Below are positions 11,757-23,799 of a stretch of 64,000 bases of DNA, piece after piece. The notes below the pieces were generated by a model. It was not told the origin of the DNA. It made no database searches and saw only the letters and a list, made by a program, of their open reading frames with translations. Source of the DNA: Favolaschia claudopus (lineage: Eukaryota; Basidiomycota; Agaricomycetes; Agaricales; Mycenaceae). Made by a program: the position numbers and the translations under genes. The first letter of the stretch is position 1. Each line of letters starts with the position of its first letter. The stretch spans positions 434,001 to 498,000 of the forward strand of contig JAWWNJ010000073.1 of assembly GCA_037176885.1 (NCBI GenBank), written 5' to 3'.

Positions 11757-12461
11757 GGGGGACAGTGTGTGTGTTCGACAGCGAAAAATCTCCGAAGGGT
11801 TCATAACGAAATTCGAAATGCTGAAAGACGCGGCCCGGCTCCTCAATCCCTCGACCTTGTGAGTCGCAGAGGACGTCAGAATGCGTCCCTGCTGACCTAC
11901 GTCGGCTGCTCACTTCTGAATGATGGAAGAGGCGGGCGGACGCGCGGGAGACCGAGCATTCCATCGAAGCACCATTTATCTATTATTATTGGACTGTCTG
12001 CAAAGTCTTGAAGGTGTACGCTCCAAGTTGGCAGGCGGGGGAGAAACTTTGGAGAACGAGAAGGCGCAAAAAGATGGAGGCGTCAACTGAGATTGTGGCC
12101 GAATTGATTCCGTGAAACAAGATACTGTAGCCGCAACAGAGAAGAAATTGCTGAATCAGAGTACTACATTGCTTGTCGTTGAGTTAAAAGTTTGTCGTTC
12201 AAGTTGCTTGACAATTCCAGGTCGAGGACCAAGTGAACTTCCTCGATGGGAACCGTGCATGATAGAATAAGTCAAGCCCACAGACGCCTCTTCCATGGCA
12301 TTCGCAAGCCAGGTTTACGGAGGAGCTGTGTCTTTGGCCGGTGACGGCAAGGTGACGGTCCAAAGGCAAAACGTCACGGTGACGATTCGTCACGCATCAC
12401 AGTCTTGGCTTGTGGACGCGCAATGACGGCATGACGCGCCGACATCTTATCCCCAAATGTC

Positions 12462-12496
12462 TGACACATCAGCCATCGCGACCCCAAAGCGGTAAG
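12462..12496 (-). promoter_or_regulatory. Dispersed 35-bp motif, copy a (degraded)
   Basis: On the minus strand it reads CTTACCGCTTTGGGGTCGCG, then ATGGCTGATGTGTCA. It matches the consensus in TTACCGC-TTTGGGGTCG and in TGATRTGTCA but differs in the middle. No RNase III-like coding sequence follows it. Confidence 0.5.
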
Positions 12497-12845
12497 ATTC
12501 TTGGATTCCGACGATTTGGGCGACATTGAGAAAGAGATTCAACCCTATGCTAGCCTTGATTTGACCATGTCCTGCCGAAGCGCAGTCTGAGTCAATTAGC
12601 GTGAATACTTTACAAGCATCAAATAAGATTCACTTGTCAGCTGCTGCTCTCCAATGTAAGCTTTGATCGAGCTCAACATTGATGTGTTCTTTGGCACGAA
12701 GTCTTTCAGCGGGAATGCTGCAGCCAACGAATGTCTCTAAGTAGCGGTGATATCCTTCCTCTGCGTCGTAGGTACTCTCGAATTAGTTGCTGCACGTCCT
12801 AGATCCCTCCGAGATCTTGCAAAACTATCGCCCACTTGGCGAAGA

Positions 12846-12922
12846 TGGTGTCGCGCACACCAGGAGTGACTCGCACAGTGGCGGGTGATCTCGGGTTCCA
12901 CCCTCGGCCTTGCCACCGGCAC
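12846..12922 (+). repeat. tRNA-like repeat with pol III B-box, copy 1
   Basis: It carries GGCGGGTGATCTCGGGTTCC and ACCCTCGGCCTTGCCACCGG, in which GGTTCCACCC fits a B-box. The ends GTGTCG and CGGCAC can pair. A near-identical block lies at 15771-15850, and weaker similarity continues about 120 bp downstream to GCGTAAGGTCG (13033 and 15950). It could be the head of a SINE or a tRNA remnant. I do not see a functional tRNA fold. Confidence 0.5.
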
Positions 12923-13752
12923 TTCAGCGCACCAGATGATACTTTTTAGCTCCTCAAAGCTTCCTGAGCCTTCCTCGTCTTTCTGCTGAGAATCTCTTGG
13001 GGCATTTTCGCTACCGCCAGTCCTTTATCGCAGCGTAAGGTCGGAGTGAACAAAAACGCAAACCCGGCGTGTGACACGTGAAATTTGCGTGAAATAAGGT
13101 GAAATAGTTACATGATCCAATTAGGGCTTTGAGCCTCCGCCCAACACTCAAAGTTACATCAGTCGTGAAGCATCGGCTGCGAGCTTGGCGAATGTGTGCC
13201 ATTCATTATAAACCTGGAGTTCAAGCTAGTTTTATTGACGATGAAACAGACTCTACATTATATAATTCACGATATAACTATGATCGCACGCAATTATTAA
13301 AGGTACGGTCATTCTGGGACCTAAAGGCACACTACAGTCAAGACTTTGAAAGAACTATACAGTCCGCGCCGAGTCCAAATAAGAGCTAAGATGAGAGCGA
13401 GCTAAAGAGGCGAAGATTTCAGCCACTGCGAGAAAGTCTGGACGTTTGAGGACTGCAGAGAAGGGTCTACAGGAAGATAAGGGCCGCGTGGACTCATGCG
13501 CAAATAATCTTCGAAGCAGAACGGTGGTGATGAAGGTGCAGTAGTAGCCGAAGAGGTTGAAGAGGCAACACATGATTGAGGACTTGTCTGACGATAGGAA
13601 AGAAGTGAATGTGTGTGGAAACCGATAGATAGACTGGAGTTGTGGGAAGAACGTAAAGGGCTTGGGATGTGGGGAGGTGGGGCGTTGCGTCGCAATGGGG
13701 TTGGCCAGCAATCTGGAGAACATTGAGTAGGTATACAACGACGAAAGAGACG

Positions 13753-15257
13753 TCACGCACAATCGCCAAAATTCCGTGGCGTGAGGGGACTTTTGCGGCG
13801 CGGGGAAGGCGAAGTACCTTTGGCAGTGGCTTCAAATTCAGAGAGGACATCATTGACAGACTGTGACGCAGGAGGCAAGAAGTCATTGACGGCAGCTTGA
13901 GCAGGTGGCGAAGGATTCTTGACAGCGGATTTAACAGGTAGCGACTGTTCCTTGGCGGCGGCATCGGCGAGAGGGGGCGCATGTTCAACAGGGAGCACCC
14001 TGTCGTTGACGACGTCTTCGAAAGGAGCCGATACAGCCTGGATACTATCTCCGACCGGAGGTGGCGTGACGTTGCTAGCAGTTAGGGCAGAGGAGGCCAG
14101 CGTAGACGTCTGCACAATACGGTCAGCTACACATCCAATACTAAATACAGAACCCACCTTGAGGACGAGTGGGGGCAGCAGTCCAGACAGTGCGACACTG
14201 GAGGCAACTTCATCCGTTGGGGTTGGTGCGAGTGTCTGCAATGCAGTTAAGTGCAGCGCTAGTAGTACTTCTGGCAAGACATACCTTGAGGATGAGAGGG
14301 GGACGTAGCCCGAACGATGATTCAGCGTGTTCTGTTGAGTAGCCGGTAGGCGAGATGGAAGGATACTGAAAAGACATGAGTCGAAGATCGAGGAATGCGA
14401 AAAGTAGAATGACTTCGCGGAAATATGCATGGACGCCTTCGGGCTGACTTGGGACCAACACAGGGCTATTCTGCGCTGGATTGGAGGGGGTGGGAGAGGC
14501 TTCCCGAATCTGTGGGTCGATATCGGAGCGCTGGAGACTGGCCTTGGCTACTTGGAAGTCGTGTATACGCTGCAATAAGACGAGCTCTGTTGGAACAAGG
14601 TCAGCACCCCGAACAACGGATGATAATGCCACGAACCCTTGGGAGCCGAAGATTGCTTCGGGAGGCATCTATAAGACATTTTAGACATGAACGAAACGCG
14701 CGAAGGAACGACTCACAACTTGCGGTATTCCCCGATGGCAAACTCGATGACGGATCCGAAGGCCTCATTGACCCAATCGCATACCGAGGCAAAACTCGTG
14801 GTCTGGTGCCATATGCCGGCGACGAGCATACCAAATTGCTCGCGAGCGCCAGACAGTTTTACACCAGACGACTTGTCGACGTCAATCCGTAACTCCTTGA
14901 AACGTATTCTGGATAATATCTTGAGTATGATTCCATCTGAGACTATGCAGTTGCGGAGCGCCTGCGAACAATGAGGCGGCCAAAACGACTAGAAAAAGGC
15001 AAAGAAATTACCGCATGCATGCCGGGGGGACACTCAACGCTGAGGCCGCCAATCGCAGCTGTGCAGGTGATGTTGAAAGCCGCAATTAATAGTCCTTGTC
15101 CGGTCTTGTCGAAATTCTCGTTTATGCCTGTGTTAGGTGTCCGCACGAGCGCCCAAGTGGAAGAAGTATATGGGAATACGTCGAACTCAGATGACGAGGA
15201 GAGGAAGTAGGATTCAACGGCTGTCGTTAGAGAATCGGCAATGTTGATGGACGCCAT
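13753..15257 (-). CDS. RNase III-like domain protein, paralogue 1 of 3
   Basis: Six exons keep frame: 15257-15012, 14961-14717, 14668-14637, 14586-14285, 14235-14158 and 14109-13753, giving 419 aa. Residues about 55-160 align with the other two paralogues and with the RNase III core: FDKTGQGLLIAAFNI for the FLGDxxL helix, ALRNCIVSDGIILKIL for the LVSNxxLAxIA helix, and REQFGMLVAGIWHQ..SVCDWVNEAF for the DxxEAxIGAxY..W...F helix. The catalytic Asp/Glu positions read Gln/Gly and Glu/Gly, so cleavage activity is unlikely. After EYRK a phase-2 then a phase-1 intron lead to ELVLLQRIHDF, a short segment shared by all three proteins. The tail is Pro/Ser/Ala-rich. Two adjacent exons end in nearly the same words (RPPLILK, LPPLVLK), a likely exon duplication. 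A 69-nt in-frame stretch near 14400 may be an unrecognised intron. I do not know its function. Confidence 0.7.
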
Positions 15258-15409
15258 AGGGACCTTCGTGAAGGATGGATGTGGTATCGCAGGGTATCGC
15301 AGGGAAGGTGGTGGTTCGGGATAAGGAGCGATAGTCACACTGTCACATTACTCGTGGCTATTGACGTGTCATGCCGGCATTACGCGCTTTGCATCAGGGT
15401 TCTCAGGCT

Positions 15410-15444
15410 TGACGTATCAACGATATCGACCCCAATGCAGTAAC
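15410..15444 (-). promoter_or_regulatory. Dispersed 35-bp motif, copy b, upstream of RNase III-like paralogue 1
   Basis: On the minus strand it reads GTTACTGCATTGGGGTCGAT then ATCGTTGATACGTCA, 152 bp before the ATG at 15257. It matches copies at 27971, 47505 and others. It sits where a promoter element would be. Confidence 0.65.
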
Positions 15445-15770
15445 TTGAGACTCTGGATATGTATCGTCTATTCGACTCAGGGAAAAAAGCAGGCTGTTTG
15501 AAATCTCACCGCTATCGAGTAGAAGACTGAACCTGAGGTAAGTAGCTTAGTTCGTCACTGTTTTTTGATAGTCAGACATAGTCTTTCATCGTACCAAAAC
15601 GGACACCAGGTTGTGCTTTGGGTATGGCCACTGCAATAATTATGTACCCGGTCGACAGAAACTTAGCAGTCACACATTTTCTTCCGTCTGCGTCCACTCA
15701 CTTTAAAAAGTGTTTGCTGTTTTCCCTGTATGCTTCTTGCATCTTCATCCCACCGCCGCTGTAGCGGAAA

Positions 15771-15850
15771 TGGTGCCGCGTATTCCTGCAGTGATCGAGC
15801 CTCAGTCGGCGGGTGATCTCGGGTTCAACCCTCGGCCTTGCCACCGGCAC
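15771..15850 (+). repeat. tRNA-like repeat with pol III B-box, copy 2
   Basis: It has GGGTTCAACCCTCGG, a good B-box within a possible T-arm (TCGGG/CTCGG around TTCAACC), and GTGCCG...CGGCAC ends that can pair. It is nearly identical over the last 45 bases to 12846-12922. With that copy it brackets paralogue 1, and it points away from the gene. Confidence 0.5.
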
Positions 15851-16324
15851 TTCACGAATCAACGAACCAGATAAATTATTTTTTGGTGGTTTTTTGGCTT
15901 TCTGGATTTTCTTAATAACGTATCTGTCGGCCTACGATGTTTTATGGTAGCGTAAGGTCGACGTAAATAAAACGCACATGTAGAGTCGTCACTCTTGTGC
16001 AGCCATCGGTATTCGTGGGCGAGTCGGGCCGTCCGACCAGTCTTGCTATTTTTCTGGCCGGGCAAGCTCGGAAGCTCGAAAACTTACTACGGACAACTGT
16101 GCTGGGCGCGAGGTAGAAGCCGCGCTTCCCGGTCGGCGAATAGTTTCAAATTGCCTACAGCAGTCCAACCTTTGCCGCCGCCGCGCAATCATCATATGCG
16201 AAGGACTTTTCCTCCGACAGTGATACACCGCAATGGCATCCGTGCTCATCCGCGTTTTCAACTCGCCAACGGAACCCAAGCCATGACAGATTCAGTATAT
16301 GTTGACAAACAGATATACATCTAA

Positions 16325-19300
16325 CTAAGAATCCGGCGCGTCCTCCTCAATCTCAACCAACTCCCTCCCCTCTTCAACCATTTCCCCATTCTTACACCCA
16401 ACAGCCTTCACAACACCGCCCACATCCGCACGCAACACCGTCTCCGTCTTCATACTCTCCAACACAACCACCGCCTGCCCCTTCTCAACCCGATCCCCAA
16501 GCTTCACCCGCACTTCAACCACAAGACTCGGCATCGGCGCTCGCAACGCCCCCTTCGCAGCACTGAGTATGTCCTCGCTCAACGAGAGAATCCACTTCGG
16601 CGAGGGCAGCACGAGCGTCGTCTTCGCCCCGCCACTGAAAATATGCAGCCGCTCCATAGTATTCGGCGCACTTGTCGCAGGGACTGTTGGCGGAGGAGGT
16701 TGCGCAACAACCGTAACATGGCCGAACTCGTTGTTCAGAGTCGCGGAAAGTGTCGTAGGGTTGACAAGCTGCGCTGCGACCGACTTGAATTGGGTTGATG
16801 CTCCGTCTGGAGTGTTCACCGTGATGTTGAAATGCGCTGGTCCGGCAGACTTGATGTGGACCGTGGATGGGACACCATCGTTCGTGGCGTTTTCTGCCTG
16901 CAAAGTGATAGTGCGCTCGTAAAGATCGCCTCCGAAGCGCCGCGAAACCAGAGATGTCCAAGGTGAGGATGCTTGTGCTGCCGAAGGAACGGGATGGTCT
17001 CGCAGAATGACAAAAAGCGCCGCCTGTGCAAGGAGCTCCGGCGAAGGAGAGACAATGGCAGGGAATAGCTCGTCGAAATGTTTCTGCAATCCGATAATGA
17101 ATATTGTTCAATCTGAACAAAGGCTAAAAGAAATCGCACCGGAATGAACCCCGTTTCAACCTCCTCATTTATGAAAGCCTGATTGCCAGCCAAAGACCTC
17201 AAAAATTCAACATTGGTCGACACACCAACAACGTGATACTCGTCCAAGGCCTTTCGCAACACTCGCAACGCTTCCGTCCTATCCTTGCCATGGACGACAA
17301 GCTTCGCAATCATAGGATCGTAAAACACCCCAATCTGCGAACCTTGTCCGAATCCTTGTTCGAGTCGAACAGACGGCAAGACGGCCGATGCGTCGCGTGA
17401 AGACAGAGATGGTGTCAGATCCGAGAGCGAGGTTGAATTTCCGGAAGATGGTGGAATGGGAGGGAAGGGCGACGCAAATACATGAGTCGGCGTCGGGGTG
17501 GAAAGGTGAAGGAGGCGTCCGGAATCTGGAAGAAAATTGTTGCGCGGGTTCTCGGCATAGATTCGAGCTTCGAATGCATGTCCGACCAGTGGGATCGAAG
17601 ATTGGGCCAACGGCAATGGGTTTCCTGCCGCAACCTGGACAGATTGAGTTGGTCAAACATAATTTCAGTAGCGAACGTACCTCCAGCTGCCATTCAACAA
17701 GGTCCAAGCCGGTCACCTAGAATGCGATCAAATTTTGATCTTGGTTGAAAAGCGGATCTCTTACCATTTCGGTCACAGGATGTTCAACTTGCAGACGAGT
17801 CTAGAAGTCGATTAGGGAACAAGATTATTCAACTGTAAAATTGGTACTAACGTTCCTGTAAAGCATTCAGCGTCGTCGACAACAGTAGACGAAGATCCTT
17901 ACATCTCCATGAAATAAAACTTCTCCGTATCGTTGTCGAAAATAAATTCAACTGTTCCCGCCCCAACATAGTCGACTGCCTTGGCAGCCGCAATGGCCTT
18001 CGAGCTCAAATCTGCTCGAAGTTCAGGCGACAAACCCGGTGCAGGAGCCTGCATACAACGATCAATGATGTTGCAAGAACAACCCAAATGAACGAATCGC
18101 GACATACCTCCTCGATTATCTTCTGATTCCGCCGCTGCACCGAACAATCGCGCTCCCACAAGCTTACCACGCCGCCCAAAGTATCAGCAAAAACCTGCAC
18201 CTCAACGTGCCTCGGACGTTCGATATACTTCTCTACCAACACCGTGTCGTTTCCGAAAGCCTTCAGCGATTCACGCTGAGCAGAAGACAAGGCTTCTTGA
18301 AACGCTTCGAATGTCGGCGTGGTAACGGTGCGCATTCCCTTGCCGCCGCCTCCATGTATGGCCTTGATCAATACGGGGAAACCTATATAATACACTAAAT
18401 ATCTTGAGAAAGGCGTCATGAACAACAATACCTATCCGCGAAGCCTCTTCGAACAAAAATTCAGGCGTTTGCTTCTCTCCGTGATAACCCGGGACGCAGG
18501 GAACGCCAGCAGCTGGTTGAATTAGCAAGTTGACCGTTAGGTTCACATGAAACATTACCAGACATGATATTCTTCGATTCACTGTTTTCACATAAGAATT
18601 GAACATCGTATGTACGAGGCGACCAACTGTGAACAGACCTCTTCGAACCCATGCTCACGATGGCCTGCGCTGGCGGGCCAATGAATACAATGCCTTCTTT
18701 CGCCAATGTTTCCGAAAACAGCGCATTCTCGCTGAGGAATCCGTACCTTGACGAGGTCAGCTGCAAGCGAATTTTATTGAAACTGGCAAAAATACCCTGG
18801 ATGTACCGCCTGCAGAAGAGATTCAGAACGCGATGCGACATGCTCAATTAAAAAAATGCGTACCTGAGCGCCACTCCGTCTACATACATCAATTATCTTG
18901 TCCATGCGGAGCTTTGAACCGGTAAACTACCAAACAGGCCCGACGGAAATGCGACACTCACGTAGCTTTCTGAAGACGGTGCTGGTCCGATACAGTACGC
19001 CTCGTCTGCCTATTGCAACTCGTTCACAGAGCGTTTCCAAGTAGACAAGGCCTCCATACCAGCGTTACATGGAGCGAATCCTTGTCTACTTCACTGTAAA
19101 CTGCGACTGTCTTGATCCCGAGCTTTCTCGCAGTACGAATGACCCGGCATGCGATTTCGCCTCTGATAAAATCAATCATCAAGCGGTAAATTGACCAGGC
19201 GCAAAATCTCACCTATTTGCTATGAGGATTTTGTCGAAATGCGGCTTTCGAGTGCGGTTTGGTTCTACACCAACCATAAATTCACGAAATCCTCCAGTAG

Positions 19301-19509
19301 AAACTTAACCTACTACTCTCTGACGCGTAATATCTCCTTGAATTGGTGAAATGAATCGAATCCGACGCAAGTGGCCGAGAAACGACTGAAGAAGCTGCTT
19401 CGACTGAAAATCTTTCGTGCTGACGCGGTGTTCTTTGACGAGCGCGTATTCCTGCTGCTATTGCGGGCAGCCTGGGCACAGTAGCGGCCGCTCGTTTGGT
19501 GGGGATCAT
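16325..19509 (-). CDS. mccA: 3-methylcrotonyl-CoA carboxylase, biotin-carrying alpha subunit
   Basis: Mitochondrial leucine breakdown: carboxylates biotin for the conversion of 3-methylcrotonyl-CoA to 3-methylglutaconyl-CoA. The Arg/Ser-rich start ([20 protein letters not shown] at 19509) is a plausible presequence. The biotin carboxylase domain follows: [34 protein letters not shown], the ATP loop [39 protein letters not shown] joined to [12 protein letters not shown], and [12 protein letters not shown]. The C-terminal biotinyl domain has [10 protein letters not shown] and the biotin lysine in ESMKTE, where many homologues have AMKM or ESMKM. About 700 aa, as expected. The NTRLQVEHP motif requires a 4-nt exon at 17852-17855. 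The closest alternatives, acetyl-CoA and propionyl/pyruvate carboxylases, differ in length or in their biotin motif. Its partner beta subunit is not in the window. Confidence 0.9.
17852..17855 (-). other. 4-nt microexon (GAAC) of mccA
   Basis: The exon upstream ends ...ATGGAGAT at 17903; the next strong exon starts ACTCGTCTGC at 17800. Only the four bases GAAC, bounded by TTTACAG and GTTAGT, restore [12 protein letters not shown]. The flanking introns are then 47 and 51 nt, normal for this genome. Confidence 0.75.
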
Positions 19510-20218
19510 GGTGGACGACGGGAAGTTTAGGTGGACCGTGGTCGCCCCGGACGGAGCTTAAACGCTGATGTCACACCGATGCGTCGGCGTCGGCGACGAC
19601 GGAATCTCGTCGGTCTCATCGGTTGGGTAGTCTCTCTAGGCAGACGCTATATCTTGCAGCTCGTTCCTCGCTAGTTATAGTCCGGTACCCATCAATATCC
19701 CGTATCTCGCCCGTATCCTGCACCCGTTCACACTCAGTTAGTTACCGCGCCCTATCAGTACTGATTGATGGTGATGCACAACCAAACAACGCGCTCACCT
19801 GTGACCTTCACCAATTCGACGCGACTGGGAGATCAGAAATCGTCGGAAACAGTGTACTAGAACTGTAATTTGGTCAAGATTCGCTCCTGGCTCAATTCGC
19901 ACTTGTTCTGTGTTCAAACCAGTATCACCGGAAATGTGCCCAAGTCACGTAATTCTACGTTTTTCACCCCTAAAATTTGTTTCTGGAGCATTCAGAGTGG
20001 TAGTTCTTGGTCGACAGCTTGATTTTCAAGCTCAAAGTCGCGCAGGAACTTACCCAGGCTGAAGTCACGTCGAGGCGCGGTTGCGATTAGTTTTAGAATA
20101 AGTAAAAGGGAGTAGGCTGCTTACTTATACTGTATCATAACGCACGTCGCAGGATACCTCTCAGCAGGGCACAGGACTATCGGTTGGGATACTTTCTACA
20201 ATCGCAATCACAGTTACA

Positions 20219-20734
20219 TCAAAACAGGTACAACGAATCATCGTCAGCATCAAACTTTCCCTCATCCTCCAACTTCTTCAGCATCGCTTTAAGACGCGAT
20301 ACAATCAACGACGCATAGTCGGCTCCGGTCTCAGGAGGGGGGTGAGGCTTGCTATTATCGACACGCAACCAGGGAATACGCTTGACGCCTTCAGTTTGAG
20401 CTACCGCCTTCCGCACATCTTCGATCATTTCGTCCTTGTATGCCCCACCGAATACGAGGGCCTTGGGGAAGACGTCCCAGTTTCCAGATCCCAGGTCGCT
20501 GCTCGGGTCCTTGGGCAACTCTCCTTTGAGAAGAAGTGGTATTTCTTGGGTGGCGGCAGCGGCAAAGGTGAAATGGATAACTGACAAACCGCGGTTTCAA
20601 CAAAATTTAGATCGTATGTAGCTGCATGATGCATCGCACGGACCTTCATACTCCGGAGCCATGGAGTTGACTACATGTGCGCCGACTTGCGCTCCAGCAC
20701 CGGACACAAGGATTGGAATGGCTTTCGTCGACAT
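20219..20734 (-). CDS. Small conserved fungal protein, function unknown
   Basis: Two exons (20734-20644 and 20580-20219) join in frame to 150 aa beginning MSTKAIPILVSGAGAQVGAH. The opening, beta strand plus GAGAQVG, resembles the start of a Rossmann fold. The protein is too short for a full dehydrogenase, and FGGAYKDEMIEDVRKAV..GVKRIPWLRVD has the look of a small NAD(P)-binding or epimerase-like relic. The C-terminus is acidic (DADDDSLYLF). There is no signal peptide or membrane segment. The intron (20643-20581, 63 nt) has normal borders. I recognise no named family. It lies between mccA and the aldehyde dehydrogenase on the same strand, with its own upstream region. Confidence 0.7.
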
Positions 20735-21255
20735 GCTGGTTCGCAATTGAAGTTTTGATTGCGAGGTGGAAGTTCAAGGAGTTGAGCTGTTGGCGAGGCT
20801 GGCTCTTGCTATCGATATCATATACAAACGAGTATTTAAGGGCTACGCTGCCGGTTGAGCCGTTGAGGACGGTTCAGCTCTTGACGCGATATTCTTTGTA
20901 ACGTTGTGTTGGCGGAGGAGAAAGCGGTCTCCCGAGAATAGATGATCTGCGTGATCCGCGCGAGTCGATATCTGATAGAGTTGGGACTCGGATACACGGT
21001 AAACACAGTGCAGTGACAAACATTCAGTGTAGACAGATAAGTAATTGAAAGGCATGTACTGCATGACCATGGCAGCTGGTTGCCAGAACCGGTCTGGTAA
21101 TAAGGAAGATTTGCCAGCGAGACCCCAAAACGAACAGCCGGGACCCGTACTACATACAGGCGTTACTTGAATGCTACGGATGAACATCAAACAAGAACTA
21201 CAAAGTTCCATGAGCAATTAGTATACAGATACTCCAACAACTTCTTAATCTGCGT

Positions 21256-23680
21256 CTAAGACAGCCTCTGCCCAAGGTTAATGTGAACCGCCTTCACGGC
21301 TGTATAGCTTGGGATCCATGATGAGTTCGAGCTTTAGATATGAAAGTGAGAGTTACATACTTCTCCAACGCGTACGAGCCGAGCTCGCGTCCTATACCCG
21401 ACTGGCGGTACCCGCCGAACGGGACTTGGGGCTTGAAGTGGTTGTAGCAATTTACCTGGAGGACAAGACAGGCGCGTCAGCATGACAAGCGATTGCAGGA
21501 AAACTTCCGAATCCCTACCCAAACAGTCCCCGCCTGAATACGGTGGGCTGTGCGGATGGCGCGGTCGATATCCTGCGAGAAGACGCCAGCCGCGAGGCCG
21601 TAGACTGTGGAACGAAGTCATGATGAGACCTTGATTATCACAGACATCATGGAGGACGACGCACATGTATCGTTCGCTTGCCTCACCACATCTACCGTGC
21701 GCATCCAGTCAGCCTTAGCTAATCGAAAAAAGGCGATGGGAACCCTCACCGTCCTCGTCCTCGAACTTGACCACAACGCTGACCGGCCCAAATATCTCCT
21801 CCTTGACGATCTTCATGTCAGCCTTGACGTTCGTAAAGATCGTGGGCTCGATGAAGTAACCCTCTGACCCGCGGCGGTTTCCACCGGTATGGACCGTTGC
21901 GCCGTCGGTTTTACCAGATTCGATGTAGCCCATAATACGCTGTGTTTCGCGTCAGCATTGATATTCTCGTTCTTCTTGTTCTATATGAAGAAGACACTTC
22001 AACAGGCCGACGCACGTTAAATTGAGCCTCGGAGCTCATAGGGCCTTGGTCGATGTTTTCGCCGAATGGATCCCCGATGCGGATCGCCTTGGACTTTTCG
22101 GTAAATTTTTTGAGGAATTTGTCGTAAATGCCGGACTGGACGAAAATGCGGGATCCTAAATCCAATCTCGACTTCAGCGGCGGTATGCGAAGGGGATCTC
22201 AGAAGGCTTGCCGGCACAGCATGCAGCTCCGTGATTCCAGTAGATACCGAATGAAGTCCACTCCACGGCGTTGTCGAGGTCCGCGTCATTGAAAATGATA
22301 TTCGGGTTCTTCCCTCCGAGCCTAAGAAGCCATATATTCAGCTGGGATGGTGTAGCTAGTAAAGACGGACAACTTGCTCGAGAGTTACAGGTTTGAGATT
22401 GCTCTTGGCTGCCGCCTCCATGATCTTGCGTCCCACGATGGTGCTCCCCGTGAAAGCAATCTACAACCATTGATTTCAGACTGAATGAGTCTGACAACGA
22501 ACAGACCTTCAAGATATCCATATGCGAGCTGATGGCGGCGCCGACAGTGTTTCCATAGCCTGTCACGACGTTGACGACACCAGGAGGAATGCCCGCTTCT
22601 TGGATCATCGAGCACATGCGCAGAGCGGTGAGGGGAGTGAATTCCGAAGGCTGAACGACTGCGTGAGTGTCTGGCTTGATTGATAGAGGATGGAAGTCAC
22701 TTTTAGAACGACGGTATTGCCCGTTGCAAGAGCTGTGATTTGTGAGATACGGTGATACAGGCTGAACACAGGGAGCTTACCAGGAGCAATTTTCCAGACG
22801 AACATCATAACTGGGGGCATACTAAGGGAGTTGTCAGAAAGAATATGGAGTTCGTACGAGGGAAATTCCCTGGGATCAGAAAACGGGTTAGCGGAAACTC
22901 GTAAAGATTCACCGGTAACCCTACATGGAATTATTTGTCCCTTGGCAGGAAAATGAGCATGATCCAACGGCTGGCGAGAAGAGTATTACTCACAACAACA
23001 CCGATGGGCTCATGACGCGTGTACGTCAGCTTCTTTTCGTCGGTCTGAAAACATCGTTGAGTATCCCCTGAGAAAAAAAATCGCTAGATTGTACCTCGAG
23101 GGTTTGGCCGTGGATCTTGTCAGCCCAACCGGCGTAGTACTTGACTACCTGGATGGCAAAATCGACGTCTACATTCTTGGCCCAGCTGAAGGTCTTCCCT
23201 ATTGGACCAAGTTAGCAGTTGTGCCACAGGCGAATCAGGTTGCTCGTACCATTGTCCATGGCCTCGAGAGCCGCCAGCTCATCTCGTGCGGCATCCATAA
23301 TGATTGCAAGTTTGTTGAGGAGGTCCCCGCGTTCCGTACCCGATGTGTTCAAACCCCAATTGGTGTCGTACGCTTCTTGTGCGGCTTTGACTGCAATGTC
23401 GACATCCTTGGCGGTAGCCTCCGAGATCGTCGTGATGAGTTTTCCAGTGGCTTCACAGAGGTGAGAATATATCGGTTGCTTCACGTAGAGTGCTCACTAG
23501 GGTTCAAAACGCTATAAGAATTTGGGTTAATCGGAAACCGCTAGAGGAACAATTCACATACTCAATGGTGGTCGTATCCGAGCCGTCTACAAATTTGTTG
23601 TTGATGAACAAACCTGTGGAGACATTCACAGTTCCTTTGTAGACGGGAGTGTCGAATTTGTGAGTAAACGTTCCAGGCAT
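21256..23680 (-). CDS. Aldehyde dehydrogenase (ALDH1/2-like)
   Basis: NAD(P)+-dependent oxidation of aldehydes to acids, probably cytosolic since the start [16 protein letters not shown] carries no presequence. Motifs in order: [21 protein letters not shown]-type segment around [26 protein letters not shown] region; [32 protein letters not shown]-region; [22 protein letters not shown] with the general base glutamate; [14 protein letters not shown] with the catalytic cysteine; [15 protein letters not shown]; and the C-terminus [36 protein letters not shown], ending QRLS. The catalytic-cysteine exon ends at a GC-AG intron (22211-22156). Length (about 500 aa) fits the family. More than ten short introns; internal boundaries are not all resolved. 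Which aldehyde it uses cannot be told. Confidence 0.88.
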
Positions 23681-23799
23681 GTTGGGGGGGACGAAAGATA
23701 AGCTGTGTCGTACGAGTCTTCGAGGTTTAAATGCCGCAGGGGCAGAAGCGAATTGCAACTGAAAATGACAAGGTCATCCGCCAATTAAACGTAGTGCGG

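Larger units (their letters stand above)
11757..13752. other. Intergenic region with dispersed repeat remnants
   Basis: No convincing gene in 2 kb. It holds a copy of the shared GTCGATATTGTTGAT-type motif in degraded form (12462-12496), a tRNA-like repeat (12846-12922), and GTGACG/CGTCAC-rich sequence at 12340-12440 resembling the leaders of the RNase III-like genes. This may be a decayed copy of that gene unit. Confidence 0.5.
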
